This document shows positions 9,554-18,738 of a stretch of DNA of 64,000 bases, piece by piece (positions within the stretch are counted from its first letter, which is position 1; each line of letters opens with the position of its first letter). A program made the position numbers and the translations under genes. Where the stretch lies: NCBI GenBank assembly GCA_963798435.1, contig CAWCTF010000002.1:310001-374000 (forward strand), written 5' to 3'. The stretch comes from JALHST01 sp963798435. GTDB lineage: Bacteria > Bacteroidota > Bacteroidia > Flavobacteriales > Flavobacteriaceae. Under the pieces are notes generated by a model. That model was given only the letters and a program-made list of their open reading frames with translations. It made no database searches and was not told the origin of the DNA.

Positions 9554-10261
9554 CTAGTCAAGACATGCATTCCATAGGGCATCCGGTGGAGGGGGTGCGA
9601 TCAATTCGATGACCTCTTTACGCACGGGATGTATGAATGATAGTTGCCGAGCATGCAAATGGATACTTCCATCCTTATTGCTCCGATCGAAACCATATTT
9701 CAAATCCCCTTTGATGGTGCATCCAATGGCCGCTAGCTGGGCGCGTATTTGATGATGGCGGCCTGTTTTCAAATCGATTTCCAAAAGGGCATGATTATTT
9801 AATTTTTTAACTAATTTATAGCTCAATATTGCTTTTTTGCTGTCTGGAATTTCCTGTAAATAAGCATACGATTTGTTCTGTTTCGTATTTCTTTTAAGCC
9901 AATGGGTCAAGATCTCGAATTGCATGGGTGGGGTGTTTTTGACAACGGCCCAATAGATCTTAGTGGCCTTTTTGTCCGCGAAAATTTTATTCATTCTGGT
10001 CAATGCCTTTGACGTTTTCGCGAAAACAACGATGCCCGATGTTGGCCGATCCAACCGGTGTGCAACACCTAAATATACATTTCCGGGCTTTGCCTCATTT
10101 ACCTTAATATAGGCCTTGATGATTTCGCTCAAGGGCTTATCACCGGTTTTATCACCTTGCACAATATCCCCCGGCCGTTTATTGATGGCTATCAAATGAT
10201 TGTCCTCATAAAGGATCTGCAGGTTATTAGGATGTGATACCATTTTCACAGGGGCTATCAT
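9554..10261 (-). CDS. RluA-family pseudouridine synthase
   Basis: The 235-residue product carries the RluA catalytic motif HRLDRPTSGIVVFAKT, with the Asp that attacks the target uridine, and the downstream LKTGRHHQIRAQ motif. It lacks an N-terminal S4 domain, so it is a short catalytic-domain form like TruC/RluA. It should isomerise uridine in rRNA or tRNA; the site is not predictable. Its ATG overlaps the lspA stop by 4 nt (ATGA), which marks coupled translation. It is the last gene of the panB-lspA operon. Confidence 0.92.
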   Translation of the reverse strand: MIAPVKMVSHPNNLQILYEDNHLIAINKRPGDIVQGDKTGDKPLSEIIKAYIKVNEAKPGNVYLGVAHRLDRPTSGIVVFAKTSKALTRMNKIFADKKATKIYWAVVKNTPPMQFEILTHWLKRNTKQNKSYAYLQEIPDSKKAILSYKLVKKLNNHALLEIDLKTGRHHQIRAQLAAIGCTIKGDLKYGFDRSNKDGSIHLHARQLSFIHPVRKEVIELIAPPPPDALWNACLD

Positions 10262-10752
10262 GCGGTTTTTTTCTGGCTGATCGAAACCAAAAGGATCATT
10301 AACATCCCTAGGGTTACCGAAACATCTGCCAGATTAAAAATTCCGGTTTTCAGGATACCCCATTTTAGTTGAAAGAAATCGGTCACCGAGCCGTACATAA
10401 TCCGGTCAAATAAATTTCCAATGCCCCCGCCGATTACAAAGGTAAGGGCTAGGATCAGCCATTTGTCGCGCTTTGATTTTTGAAGTATCCTAAAAAGTAG
10501 GACAACAAGGACCAAAATAGGAAGCACCTGCAAAAAAAGCAACTTTAATATCGGGGTCAAGTTTGCTCCAACACCCAACATAGCACCCGTGTTTTCAACA
10601 TTTGTCAAGATCAGATGATCACTGACTATTTCAATGAAGTCATGCGGTCGTATATTTTTGCGGACGACATCTTTTGATAGTTGATCACAGGCTATGTTCA
10701 ATAAGACCAAAGCAATAATTCCTATCCTTTTAAAAATCCGTTTTCGATCCAT
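10258..10752 (-). CDS. lspA: Lipoprotein signal peptidase (signal peptidase II)
   Basis: The 164-residue inner-membrane aspartic protease has four hydrophobic segments. It shows the family motifs ACDQLSKD near 22-29, TNVENTGAMLG near 50-60, GNLFDRIMYGSVTDF and FNLADVSVT, which carry the two catalytic Asp residues. It cleaves the signal peptide of diacylglyceryl-modified prolipoproteins; several predicted lipoproteins in this window would be substrates. It lies 15 nt downstream of panB and overlaps the RluA-type gene by 4 nt. Confidence 0.96.
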   Translation of the reverse strand: MDRKRIFKRIGIIALVLLNIACDQLSKDVVRKNIRPHDFIEIVSDHLILTNVENTGAMLGVGANLTPILKLLFLQVLPILVLVVLLFRILQKSKRDKWLILALTFVIGGGIGNLFDRIMYGSVTDFFQLKWGILKTGIFNLADVSVTLGMLMILLVSISQKKTA

Positions 10753-10767
10753 TATTATCCGGTAGTA

Positions 10768-11586
10768 CTAATATTGCTCGTCATCACTTGGGAAATCCTT
10801 CTTTTTTACGTCTGTTACATAATTGGAAATCGCCTGCCCCATTTCTTCATAGAGATTCATATAGCGTCGCAAAAATCGTGGATTAAATTCATGGGTCATC
10901 CCAAGAAGATCGTGAATTACGAGAACTTGGCCATCGGCATGTTTGCCGGCCCCAATTCCAATGGTAGGGATTGAAATACTTTCGGAGACCCTTTTGGTCA
11001 GACTCGCTGGTATTTTTTCAAGTACGATGGCGAAGCATCCCAGTTGTTCAAGCAATTTAGCATCTTCCATAAGTTTGTCGGCTTCCTGATCTTCTTTTGC
11101 ACGTACGGTATAGGTACCGAATTTGTAAATTGATTGTGGGGTAAGTCCCAAATGGCCCATTACAGGAATTCCTGCATTAAGTATGCGTTTCACAGACTCC
11201 TTTATTTCAATCCCTCCTTCGACTTTTACGGCATGAGCGCCACTCTCTTTCATAATACGAATAGCGGATCGCAAGGCTTCCTTTGGATCACTTTGGTAAC
11301 TTCCAAACGGAATATCAACAACCACGAGCGCCCGTTCTACTGCCCGAATGACCGAGGTCGCATGGTATATCATCTGATCTAAGGTAATGGGCAGGGTAGT
11401 CTCATGACCTGCCATGACATTACTTGCCGAATCCCCTACAAGAATCACATCGACTTGGGCCGCATCGACGATTTTGGCCATCGAATAATCATAGGCGGTG
11501 AGCATAGAAATTTTTTCACCGTTCGTTTTCATATCTACCAAGGACTTTACCGTGATTCGTTTGTATTCTTTTCTGGGTGTTGGCAT
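10768..11586 (-). CDS. panB: 3-methyl-2-oxobutanoate hydroxymethyltransferase
   Basis: The 272-residue product matches PanB in length and motifs: ISMLTAYDYSMAKIVD at 25-40, LVGDSASNVMAGHETTLPI, the VKVEGG strand, GHLGLTPQS and TIGIGAG. It transfers a hydroxymethyl group from methylene-tetrahydrofolate to 2-oxoisovalerate, the first step of pantothenate and CoA synthesis, in the cytosol. Its substrate is also that of LeuA, encoded 4 kb away. It heads the panB-lspA-rluA-type operon. panC and panD are not in the window. Confidence 0.97.
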   Translation of the reverse strand: MPTPRKEYKRITVKSLVDMKTNGEKISMLTAYDYSMAKIVDAAQVDVILVGDSASNVMAGHETTLPITLDQMIYHATSVIRAVERALVVVDIPFGSYQSDPKEALRSAIRIMKESGAHAVKVEGGIEIKESVKRILNAGIPVMGHLGLTPQSIYKFGTYTVRAKEDQEADKLMEDAKLLEQLGCFAIVLEKIPASLTKRVSESISIPTIGIGAGKHADGQVLVIHDLLGMTHEFNPRFLRRYMNLYEEMGQAISNYVTDVKKKDFPSDDEQY

Positions 11587-11694
11587 AGCGCGCTATTTAG
11601 TGGGGATAAATGTAAGGAAATTGTCGAAGGGTGCGAACGATTCAAGCTTTTACTGATAATTTTTATAGTGTGTTTTTAGAAAACAATATTTAAT

Positions 11695-11702
11695 TACATT
11701 TG
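11695..11702 (+). promoter_or_regulatory. -7 element close to the NTF2-like gene start
   Basis: TACATTTG is an exact match to TAnnTTTG and ends 14 nt before the ATG at 11717. No good TTG is seen at -33. If it is used, the transcript would start at about 11708 and have almost no leader. Confidence 0.35.
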
Positions 11703-11716
11703 AAAAAATGTGTAAT

Positions 11717-12172
11717 ATGAAGCAACTAGCCTTGGCCGTTTTTTTTCTCCTTCAAGGAATCCTGTATGCGCAAACTTCTGAAGAGGAGGCTGTTCGTGAG
11801 ACCATAGTAACTTTTTTCAAAGGTTTCCACAATCGGGATTCATTAGTAATCAAACAAACGGTTTCCGATTCAATCGTACTTCAGACCATCGCCCATGATA
11901 AATCGGGTAAGTCGTATGTTAAATCAGAGGAATTCGGTTCCTTTCTTAAATCGATTTCAAGTATTCCAGAGAGTACGCACTTTCAAGAAGTAATCAAAAA
12001 GTATTCTATTCAAATTGATGGTCCAATGGCCAACGCCTGGACTGACTATGAATTTATATTGAATGATACCTTCCATCATTGTGGTGTAAATTCATTTCAA
12101 TTATTCAACGATGGTCAGTCATGGAAAATAATCTATCTCATAGATACGCGACGCATAGATAATTGTGAATAA
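11717..12172 (+). CDS. Secreted NTF2-like (SnoaL/DUF4440-type) protein
   Basis: The 151-residue product has a signal peptide (MKQLALAVFFLLQGILYAQ) and then one compact alpha+beta domain. The early helix EEEAVRETIVTFFKGFHNRD and the closing strand WKIIYLIDTRRI are typical of NTF2-like folds. Bacteroidota encode many exported members, usually without known substrate. An ATG at 11708 in frame would add three residues; I prefer 11717 because it begins the signal peptide and the -7 element ends at 11702. A hairpin at 12221 probably ends the transcript. Confidence 0.75.
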   Translation: MKQLALAVFFLLQGILYAQTSEEEAVRETIVTFFKGFHNRDSLVIKQTVSDSIVLQTIAHDKSGKSYVKSEEFGSFLKSISSIPESTHFQEVIKKYSIQIDGPMANAWTDYEFILNDTFHHCGVNSFQLFNDGQSWKIIYLIDTRRIDNCE

Positions 12173-12220
12173 AGGGTTCGATACGTCTTTTCGATTTGCT
12201 AACATGAATTGTCAGTTGCT

Positions 12221-12255
12221 ATTGGGTGCCTTTATTGCACGTGCACCAATTTTTA
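12221..12255 (+). terminator. Hairpin with short T-run after the NTF2-like gene
   Basis: ATTGGGTGC at 12221-12229 pairs with GCACCAAT at 12243-12250, with one bulged G, and is followed by a T-run from 12251. The loop contains the palindrome TGCACGTGCA (12236-12245), so an operator for the following gene is an alternative reading. Confidence 0.4.
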
Positions 12256-12309
12256 AAAAGATTTGAATAATATGGTATATTTACGTTCAATAATTAAATT
12301 TTAGGTAGT

Positions 12310-13251
12310 ATGAATAGTAGAATTAAAGCAATTATAGGCCTCATTGGTCTTCAAATTTTATCCTCCGCCTCTTTGGTATATGGGCAGGAGGCAAACCCAA
12401 TCGAAGGACGATGGGACATGGTGATTATGCAAGACGGCAAAGAACTTCCCTCTTGGTTGGAAATCAGACATTCTGGGACGCATACCCTTGTGGGGCGTTT
12501 CGTCTACGCCTTTGGCAGTGCCCGGCCAATCGCCGAGGTAAAATTAGCTGACGGCATGTTCAGCTTTGCGATTCCACCACAATGGGAACCTGGCGAGGGG
12601 GATATGGAATTTAAGGGAAGTATGGAGGGTGATCACTTAAGCGGTACGATGAAATACACCGATGGAAAGACGTACGAATGGACTGCGACCCGCGCCCCGA
12701 TGCTATCGTTCAATAAGAATCCAAAATGGGGTAAGACCATTAAGTTGTTCAATGGAAAGGACTTAAGTGGATGGCATGCCATGGGCGAAAATCAGTGGGT
12801 CGTCGAAAATGGGGTCCTAAAGAGCCCTAAATCGGGTGCCAATTTGGTTTCCGATGAAAAATTTAAGGATTTCAAATTGCACATTGAGTTTAAATACCCC
12901 GAAGGAAGTAATAGTGGCATATACCTAAGAGGACGCTATGAGGTTCAGATTCAAGATGATAAAGGTAAAGAACCTTCCGATGTCTTATTAGGAGGTGTTT
13001 ACGGATTTCTTACCCCCAATGAAATGATGGCCAAAAGCGCAGGGGAGTGGCAAGCTTACGATATTACCTTGATCGGTAGAAGGGTTTCAATTGTGGCGAA
13101 TGGGGCACCCATTATCAATGATCAGATTATTCCCGGTATTACTGGAGGGGCTTTAGATAGCAAGGAGGGCGAGCCTGGTCCTTTTTTAATACAAGGTGAC
13201 CATGGCCCAATCGAATATCGCAATATTACAGTGACTCCGGCTCTCGACTAA
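12310..13251 (+). CDS. Secreted DUF1080 (3-keto-disaccharide hydrolase-like) protein
   Basis: The 313-residue product has a signal peptide (about 1-25, ending LVYGQ). A small beta-rich domain follows at about 28-128 (IEGRWDMVI onward). Residues 142-313 form a DUF1080 domain with the diagnostic start KLFNGKDLSGWHAMG, then SNSGIYLRGRYEVQI, GGVYGF and GPIEYRNI. Characterised members of the family cleave 3-keto-glycosides, so a periplasmic role in sugar breakdown is plausible. It converges on a Tat-exported Gfo/Idh oxidoreductase, which could supply the 3-keto substrate. The N-terminal domain is an extra compared with single-domain members. Confidence 0.85.
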   Translation: MNSRIKAIIGLIGLQILSSASLVYGQEANPIEGRWDMVIMQDGKELPSWLEIRHSGTHTLVGRFVYAFGSARPIAEVKLADGMFSFAIPPQWEPGEGDMEFKGSMEGDHLSGTMKYTDGKTYEWTATRAPMLSFNKNPKWGKTIKLFNGKDLSGWHAMGENQWVVENGVLKSPKSGANLVSDEKFKDFKLHIEFKYPEGSNSGIYLRGRYEVQIQDDKGKEPSDVLLGGVYGFLTPNEMMAKSAGEWQAYDITLIGRRVSIVANGAPIINDQIIPGITGGALDSKEGEPGPFLIQGDHGPIEYRNITVTPALD

Positions 13252-13309
13252 TACGTCTATGTAGCTATCATAATTAATAGCGCATTAAGATCAAGTCAAT
13301 TGTAAATCA

Positions 13310-13358
13310 AAAATCCCGCTACAGCTTATACATGATAAGTAGCAGCGGGATTTTAATT
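13310..13358. terminator. Bidirectional terminator
   Basis: AAAATCCCGCT (13310-13320) pairs perfectly with AGCGGGATTTT (13344-13354), and an inner CTTAT/ATAAG extends the stem. The arms supply a T-run on either strand, fitting its place between two convergent genes. Confidence 0.85.
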
Positions 13359-13370
13359 TTAAGGCACGAA

Positions 13371-14840
13371 TTAAATTTCCCAGCCTTTTCTGTAGGTGCG
13401 TGTTACAAACTGATTCGCTTCTTCAATATTGGTAATACGGGTATTTTCGCCGTCCCATAATAATTTCTTACGTGCGAAGAATTCCATTTTGCCTTCGGCA
13501 TTTTCCTTTTGTAATAAATAACTGCGGATGGCCAAATTTCCCATTAGCACCGTTTCGGTCATGGGACCCGCATAATCAAAGGAAGAGGTAAGACCGCGGT
13601 GTTCAGGGCTATCAAAACCTGCTTTACAAGCCTCGACCCATAAACGTTGATGACCATATTCAGGTTCGTCGTTGGGTTCGGTTTCAGGCCCGAAATCAGT
13701 TGTACCGTCATTCAGGTAAAGCTTTGGCATCAAAGGTGAACTATCATTGATATTGGTAGAAATGATGCCTTTATCACCTATTATAAGAACTCCATTTGCA
13801 CTATTTTGTCCCCCAATATCACTGTCTGCTGGGATAATATCGGGATGGGAAGGGCGAATGCCGCCATCACTCCAGGTCATTTCAATAGGTGCCTTGCTCT
13901 TTTCGGTAGCCCCAAAATGAAGCGTGATGAACGAGGAGGGAGGACACCCTTCTGGATGGTAATCTGCATTCCACATTTGTGAATACACCGATCCGATACT
14001 GCACTCGGCATCTGTTGGATATTTAAGACCCAAAGTCCTAAAGGGGATGTCGATCAAATGGCACCCCACATCACCAAGCGCTCCGGTGCCGAAGTCCCAC
14101 CAACCGCGCCAGTTGAATGGATGTAAGTTAGGCGTATATGCCCGCTCTGAGGCGGGTCCGAGCCAGAGATCCCAATTTAGGTCTTTTGGCTTCAGGCTTG
14201 GATCGGGTAACGGCATTGCATTCCCTTGCGGCCAAACCGGTCGATTGGTCCATATCTGTACCTTGTTTATATTGCCAAGCTGGCCAGAATCAATCCATTT
14301 TTGAACCATTCCCAAAAGCGGATTGGAGCCGCCTTGGTTACCCATTTGGGTAACAATCTTTTTATCCCTGGCCATTTGCGTCAAGAGGCGCGCCTCCCTG
14401 ATATTATGGGTCATCGGTTTCTGTACATAGACATGTTTCCCACGATTCATTGCATAAACAGCGGCTGGCCCATGTACATGGTCTGGTGTTGAGATCGTAA
14501 CGGCGTCGATATCCTTTTCTTTATCCAACATCTCCCTAAAATCAGTATATAGCTTCGCTTTGGGAAATTTAGCTACAGATTGCTTTGCCGATCCCGAAAA
14601 ATCCACGTCACAAAGTGCCATTACATTTTCCCGGCCATTTACTGAGGCATTCGAAATATCACTGGCCCCTTTTCCTCCGGCTCCGATTGCCGCAAGATTA
14701 AGGCGATCGCTGGGGGCCAAATAGCCCACGCCACCTAGGACATGTCTCGGAACAATAAATATGGAGGAGGCAATTGCTCCTTTCTTAATAAACGACCTTC
14801 TAGAGGAATTGATAGCTTTGTTTTTTTCTGGTTCTTTCAT
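13371..14840 (-). CDS. Tat-exported Gfo/Idh/MocA-family oxidoreductase
   Basis: The 489-residue product has a twin-arginine signal at 13-18 (SRRSFI), so it is exported folded with its cofactor. A Rossmann fold follows with GAGGKG near 53-58. The conserved lysine stretch appears as VQKPMTHN where the family often has EKP. The C-terminal half is the usual alpha/beta dimerisation domain, with the region around HPFNWRGWWDFGTGALGD. Such enzymes oxidise or reduce sugars or glycosides using bound NAD(P). It faces the DUF1080 gene across a shared terminator, suggesting a common 3-keto-glycoside route. The substrate is unknown. Confidence 0.88.
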   Translation of the reverse strand: MKEPEKNKAINSSRRSFIKKGAIASSIFIVPRHVLGGVGYLAPSDRLNLAAIGAGGKGASDISNASVNGRENVMALCDVDFSGSAKQSVAKFPKAKLYTDFREMLDKEKDIDAVTISTPDHVHGPAAVYAMNRGKHVYVQKPMTHNIREARLLTQMARDKKIVTQMGNQGGSNPLLGMVQKWIDSGQLGNINKVQIWTNRPVWPQGNAMPLPDPSLKPKDLNWDLWLGPASERAYTPNLHPFNWRGWWDFGTGALGDVGCHLIDIPFRTLGLKYPTDAECSIGSVYSQMWNADYHPEGCPPSSFITLHFGATEKSKAPIEMTWSDGGIRPSHPDIIPADSDIGGQNSANGVLIIGDKGIISTNINDSSPLMPKLYLNDGTTDFGPETEPNDEPEYGHQRLWVEACKAGFDSPEHRGLTSSFDYAGPMTETVLMGNLAIRSYLLQKENAEGKMEFFARKKLLWDGENTRITNIEEANQFVTRTYRKGWEI

Positions 14841-15019
14841 TCTTACATGAATTATTTGGTTAAAGATTCACTAAAGTTACCTAAAATTATAGAATGGCAA
14901 CTCGTACCTGTACAACTTCTTCTTGACTTTTATATCCCCATGAATTGATTTGGTCAAAGACCTAACGAATTTATTCAGCACCAATAATTCAAATAGGCCC
15001 CACCCAAGGAAAAAGATAC

Positions 15020-16447
15020 CTAACAATCGCTCAGATTGACCCCGATTGCCAAACCACCCTCAGAAGTTTCCTTGTATTTAGAACTCATATCCTTTGCGGT
15101 TTCCCACATGGTTTGCACCACCTTGTCCAAGGGTACTTTGGCGTCATCGGGGTCAGAGCCCATCGCCAATTCCGCTGCGTTTATTGCTTTGATTGCACCC
15201 ATGCTATTGCGCTCGATACAGGGTATCTGAACAAGCCCGCCAATGGGATCACAGGTCAGGCCTAAATGATGTTCCATGGCTATCTCGGCGGCCATCAGCA
15301 CTTGTGCCGGCGTTCCTCCCATGAGCTCTGTCAATGCCCCTGCCGCCATTGCAGACGATACGCCGATTTCGGCTTGACAACCGCCCATAGCGGCCGAAAT
15401 GGTCGCCCCTTTTTTAAAAATACTACCAATTTCGCCGGCGACCATCAGAAACTTCTTTATGTGCCCAAAATCGGCAGCGTGGTTTTCGATGACCATATAA
15501 TACATTAAAACCGCAGGAATAACCCCGGCACTTCCATTGGTAGGGGCCGTGACTACCCGTCCCAAGGAGGCATTGACTTCGTTTACCGCTAACGCAAAAC
15601 AGCTCACCCATTTGAGGATTTGTCTAAATTTCACCTCGGTTTCACGAATGGTTGTAAGCCATTCAGTCGCATTGTTATACTTTGTAATATCGCTTAGCAT
15701 GCTGTGATTCAAAGCGTAGGCCCTTCTGTGTACATTGAGTCCGCCTGGGAGACTACCCTGGGTGTGGCATCCGAGGTACATGCATTCTAACATGGTATCC
15801 CAAATGCGGTGTAACTGTTTATCGATTTCGGCATCGCTGCGTAATGACCGTTCATTATCAAGTACGATTTCGGAAATTGGTTTTTGTTCTCGTTCGCAGT
15901 AGCCCAAAAGTTCGGTTCCCTTCTCGATTGGAAACGGAAAGGATTGAAAAGTCTCCCTATTTCGTTTCGCATTCTTTCGTTCCTCAACAACGACAAAACC
16001 ACCACCAATCGAGTAGTAGGTCTTCACCTTCTTCGATCCTGATTTTAAGGTTGCCTCAAACTTCAATCCGTTGGCATGATATGCCAGAAACTTTCGTTCG
16101 AAGATAATGTCGCTGGTGGGGTCAAAGGGTAACGGCACTTCATCACCGAAAGAAAGCACATGTGAATCATGTACTCGTTTGACCAAAGGATGGATATTTT
16201 CGATGGGTATCTGTTCGGGATCAGCGCCCGACAATCCTAATAAAATCGCGTAATCGGTGGCATGGCCTTTTCCTGTCAAAGACAAGGAGCCATATACATA
16301 TATCTTAACCTTTACGACTTCAAGGAAGCATTGAGTTTCCCGCAATTCCTTTATCCAACGTTCAGCTGCGCGCCATGGCCCTAAAGTATGCGAACTAGAA
16401 GGGCCGACACCGATTTTTAGCATATCAAAAATGCTGATACATTCCAT
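15020..16447 (-). CDS. sdaA: L-serine ammonia-lyase, iron-sulfur type
   Basis: The 475-residue single-chain product joins the beta domain (about 1-165, opening ISIFDMLKIGVGPSSSHTLGP) and the alpha domain, as in SdaA/SdaB of enterobacteria. Cluster-ligand cysteines are in YLGCHTQGSLPGG and LTCDPIGGLVQIPCIERN. It deaminates L-serine to pyruvate in the cytosol using a 4Fe-4S cluster, so it should be oxygen-sensitive. The gene stands alone. The 179 nt between its end and the start of the 13371-14840 gene show no clear hairpin. Confidence 0.96.
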   Translation of the reverse strand: MECISIFDMLKIGVGPSSSHTLGPWRAAERWIKELRETQCFLEVVKVKIYVYGSLSLTGKGHATDYAILLGLSGADPEQIPIENIHPLVKRVHDSHVLSFGDEVPLPFDPTSDIIFERKFLAYHANGLKFEATLKSGSKKVKTYYSIGGGFVVVEERKNAKRNRETFQSFPFPIEKGTELLGYCEREQKPISEIVLDNERSLRSDAEIDKQLHRIWDTMLECMYLGCHTQGSLPGGLNVHRRAYALNHSMLSDITKYNNATEWLTTIRETEVKFRQILKWVSCFALAVNEVNASLGRVVTAPTNGSAGVIPAVLMYYMVIENHAADFGHIKKFLMVAGEIGSIFKKGATISAAMGGCQAEIGVSSAMAAGALTELMGGTPAQVLMAAEIAMEHHLGLTCDPIGGLVQIPCIERNSMGAIKAINAAELAMGSDPDDAKVPLDKVVQTMWETAKDMSSKYKETSEGGLAIGVNLSDC

Positions 16448-16626
16448 AGTGGAATTTTGTTACAAAATTTTGAAGGCTAAGGTACAAAGTTCATACGTGT
16501 TATAAGTCGAAGCGCCTTTTAAATGTTTTTCAAGGTAATTGAACAATAGCTCCACCAAATTTCAAGTTTCGTTTAATCGAGGCGTACTAAAATATAGAAG
16601 TTTTGGAGGCAGAATGGCCAATTAAA

Positions 16627-16666
16627 TGACATCCTGTCAGTTTATGGCTCTTGGCATATTGTTTGA
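16627..16666 (+). promoter_or_regulatory. Sigma54-like promoter and palindrome upstream of dnaK
   Basis: TTGGCATATTGTTTGA at 16651-16666 fits the -24/-12 layout of sigma54 promoters (TTGGCA, then TTG, correct 10-bp GG-to-GA spacing). The last -12 base is A where C is expected. Just upstream is a palindrome, TGACA-TCC-TGTCA, at 16627-16639, with a further TGACA at 16664-16668. No CIRCE element is present. The predicted start would be near 16676, leaving a leader of about 40 nt. Confidence 0.45.
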
Positions 16667-16716
16667 CATCTAGAAAGCGAAACTGAAATCAAGCATTAAT
16701 TTTTAAAACATATAGA

Positions 16717-18624
16717 ATGAGCAAAATAATAGGTATAGATTTGGGTACGACCAATTCCTGCGTTTCGGTAATGGAAGGCAATGAGCCGGTAGTAATCCCA
16801 AATGCAGAGGGTAAAAGAACAACCCCATCGGTAATAGCTTTTGTTGAAGGAGGCGAAATCAAGGTAGGGGATCCTGCCAAAAGACAGGCTGTAACGAATC
16901 CACATAAAACAGTGTATTCGATAAAGCGGTTTATGGGGAATAAATATTCCGAATCTAAAAAGGAAGCCGAGCGTGTTCCTTACAAAGTAGTTAAGGGAGA
17001 TAATGATACTCCTAGGGTCGATATTGACGGTCGCTTATATTCACCACAAGAATTGTCGGCGATGATTCTTCAGAAAATGAAAAAGACCGCCGAGGACTAT
17101 TTGGGACAGCCAGTAACTAGGGCGGTTATTACGGTACCTGCCTATTTTAATGATGCCCAACGACAAGCCACAAAAGAAGCTGGCGAGATAGCCGGACTTA
17201 CAGTTGAACGTATTATCAACGAGCCGACGGCTGCTTCTTTGGCCTATGGCCTTGATAAAAAACACAAGGATCAAAAGGTGGTGGTCTTTGACTTTGGGGG
17301 TGGAACCCATGATGTTTCCGTATTGGAATTGGGAGATGGTGTTTTTGAGGTTTTGGCGACTGATGGCGATACCCATTTGGGGGGTGATGATGTGGATCAA
17401 AAAATAATCGATTGGTTGGCCGAAGAATTCAATAAAGAAGAAGGTATCGACCTTCGAAAGGATGCCATGGCCTTGCAACGCCTACGTGAAGCTGCAGAAA
17501 AGGCCAAGATAGAATTGTCATCTTCAGCACAGACTGAAATCAATTTACCATATGTAACTGCCACTGCAACAGGGCCTAAACACCTGGTACGAACCTTGAC
17601 AAGGGCCAAGTTTGAGCAATTGATCGAAGATCTGGTAAAACGTACTATTCAGCCGTGTCAAACGGCCTTGAAAGCCGCTGGACTTTCGAAAAGTGACATT
17701 GACGAAATAATTTTGGTCGGTGGATCAACTCGAATTCCTGCCGTTCAGGAAGCCGTTGAAAAGTTCTTCGGTAAAAAACCATCCAAAGGTGTCAATCCTG
17801 ATGAGGTGGTGGCAGTTGGTGCTGCAATTCAAGGTGGCGTGTTAACCGGTGATGTAAAAGATGTATTGTTATTAGATGTAACGCCTCTTTCCCTTGGGAT
17901 TGAGACCATGGGCGGTGTAATGACCAAGCTTATTGAAGCGAATACAACGATTCCTACCAAAAAATCGCAAGTATTTTCAACGGCCGCTGATAATCAACCT
18001 TCCGTGGAAATTCATGTGCTACAGGGCGAAAGACCAATGGCTACTGATAATAAGACAATCGGTAGATTTCATTTAGATGGTATACCACCGGCTCAAAGGG
18101 GGACTCCGCAAATCGAAGTAACCTTTGATATTGATGCTAACGGGATCATTAAGGTTTCTGCGACCGATAAGGCCACTAGCAAGACCCAGGATATACGTAT
18201 TGAAGCCTCTTCAGGTCTTACTGAGGAAGAAATCAAAAAGATGAAGGCCGAGGCCGAAGCGAATGCCGAGAGTGATAAAAAGGCGAAGGAAACTGCCGAT
18301 AAGTTAAATGAGGCTGATAGTATGATCTTCCAGACTGAAAAACAATTGAAGGAATTCGGTGAAAAGCTATCTGAGGATAAGAAAAAGCCCATTGAGGATG
18401 CCTTGGTTGAATTGAAGAAAGCTCATGAAAGCAAGGACCTTGCAATGATTACTTCTGCTTTGGATAAGGTGAACGAAACGTGGAAAGTAGCTTCCGAGGA
18501 AATGTACAAGGCACAGGCCGATGCACAGCAAGGTGCCCCGACTTCAAACGGTCAGGAAACCGCCGATGCCGACGCAAAGGAGAGTGACAATGTTGAGGAT
18601 GTCGACTTCGAAGAAGTCAAGTAA
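16717..18624 (+). CDS. dnaK: Chaperone DnaK (Hsp70)
   Basis: The 635-residue product is a complete Hsp70. It has the ATPase signature IGIDLGTTNSCVSVMEG at 4-20, the phosphate-2 motif FDFGGGTHDVSVLELG, ILVGGSTRIPAVQEAV, the substrate-binding beta domain, and a helical lid ending in an acidic tail with EEVK. Note H rather than F or L in GGGTHD, a minor variant. It folds and protects cytosolic proteins with DnaJ and GrpE, which are not encoded here. It is monocistronic, with a sigma54-like promoter upstream and a strong terminator at 18651. Confidence 0.98.
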   Translation: MSKIIGIDLGTTNSCVSVMEGNEPVVIPNAEGKRTTPSVIAFVEGGEIKVGDPAKRQAVTNPHKTVYSIKRFMGNKYSESKKEAERVPYKVVKGDNDTPRVDIDGRLYSPQELSAMILQKMKKTAEDYLGQPVTRAVITVPAYFNDAQRQATKEAGEIAGLTVERIINEPTAASLAYGLDKKHKDQKVVVFDFGGGTHDVSVLELGDGVFEVLATDGDTHLGGDDVDQKIIDWLAEEFNKEEGIDLRKDAMALQRLREAAEKAKIELSSSAQTEINLPYVTATATGPKHLVRTLTRAKFEQLIEDLVKRTIQPCQTALKAAGLSKSDIDEIILVGGSTRIPAVQEAVEKFFGKKPSKGVNPDEVVAVGAAIQGGVLTGDVKDVLLLDVTPLSLGIETMGGVMTKLIEANTTIPTKKSQVFSTAADNQPSVEIHVLQGERPMATDNKTIGRFHLDGIPPAQRGTPQIEVTFDIDANGIIKVSATDKATSKTQDIRIEASSGLTEEEIKKMKAEAEANAESDKKAKETADKLNEADSMIFQTEKQLKEFGEKLSEDKKKPIEDALVELKKAHESKDLAMITSALDKVNETWKVASEEMYKAQADAQQGAPTSNGQETADADAKESDNVEDVDFEEVK

Positions 18625-18650
18625 AGGCGGTTGATTATATTTTAGAATAG

Positions 18651-18690
18651 AGACCTGTCATAGATTAAAATCTTGACAGGTCTTATATTT
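18651..18690 (+). terminator. dnaK terminator
   Basis: AGACCTGTCA (18651-18660) pairs with TGACAGGTCT (18674-18683), and an inner AGAT/ATCT lengthens the stem. It is followed by TATATTT. Confidence 0.8.
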
Positions 18691-18738
18691 GGTGCATGTT
18701 TTGTTTTATCTTCTATGAATTACCAGTAATTTTGTGGC

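Noticed and set aside
14047..14948. Several plus-strand open frames opposite the Tat-exported oxidoreductase
   Set aside because: They are antisense shadows of a gene with clear family motifs.
16448..16716. CIRCE element before dnaK
   Set aside because: No TTAGCACTC/GAGTGCTAA pair is present in the upstream region.
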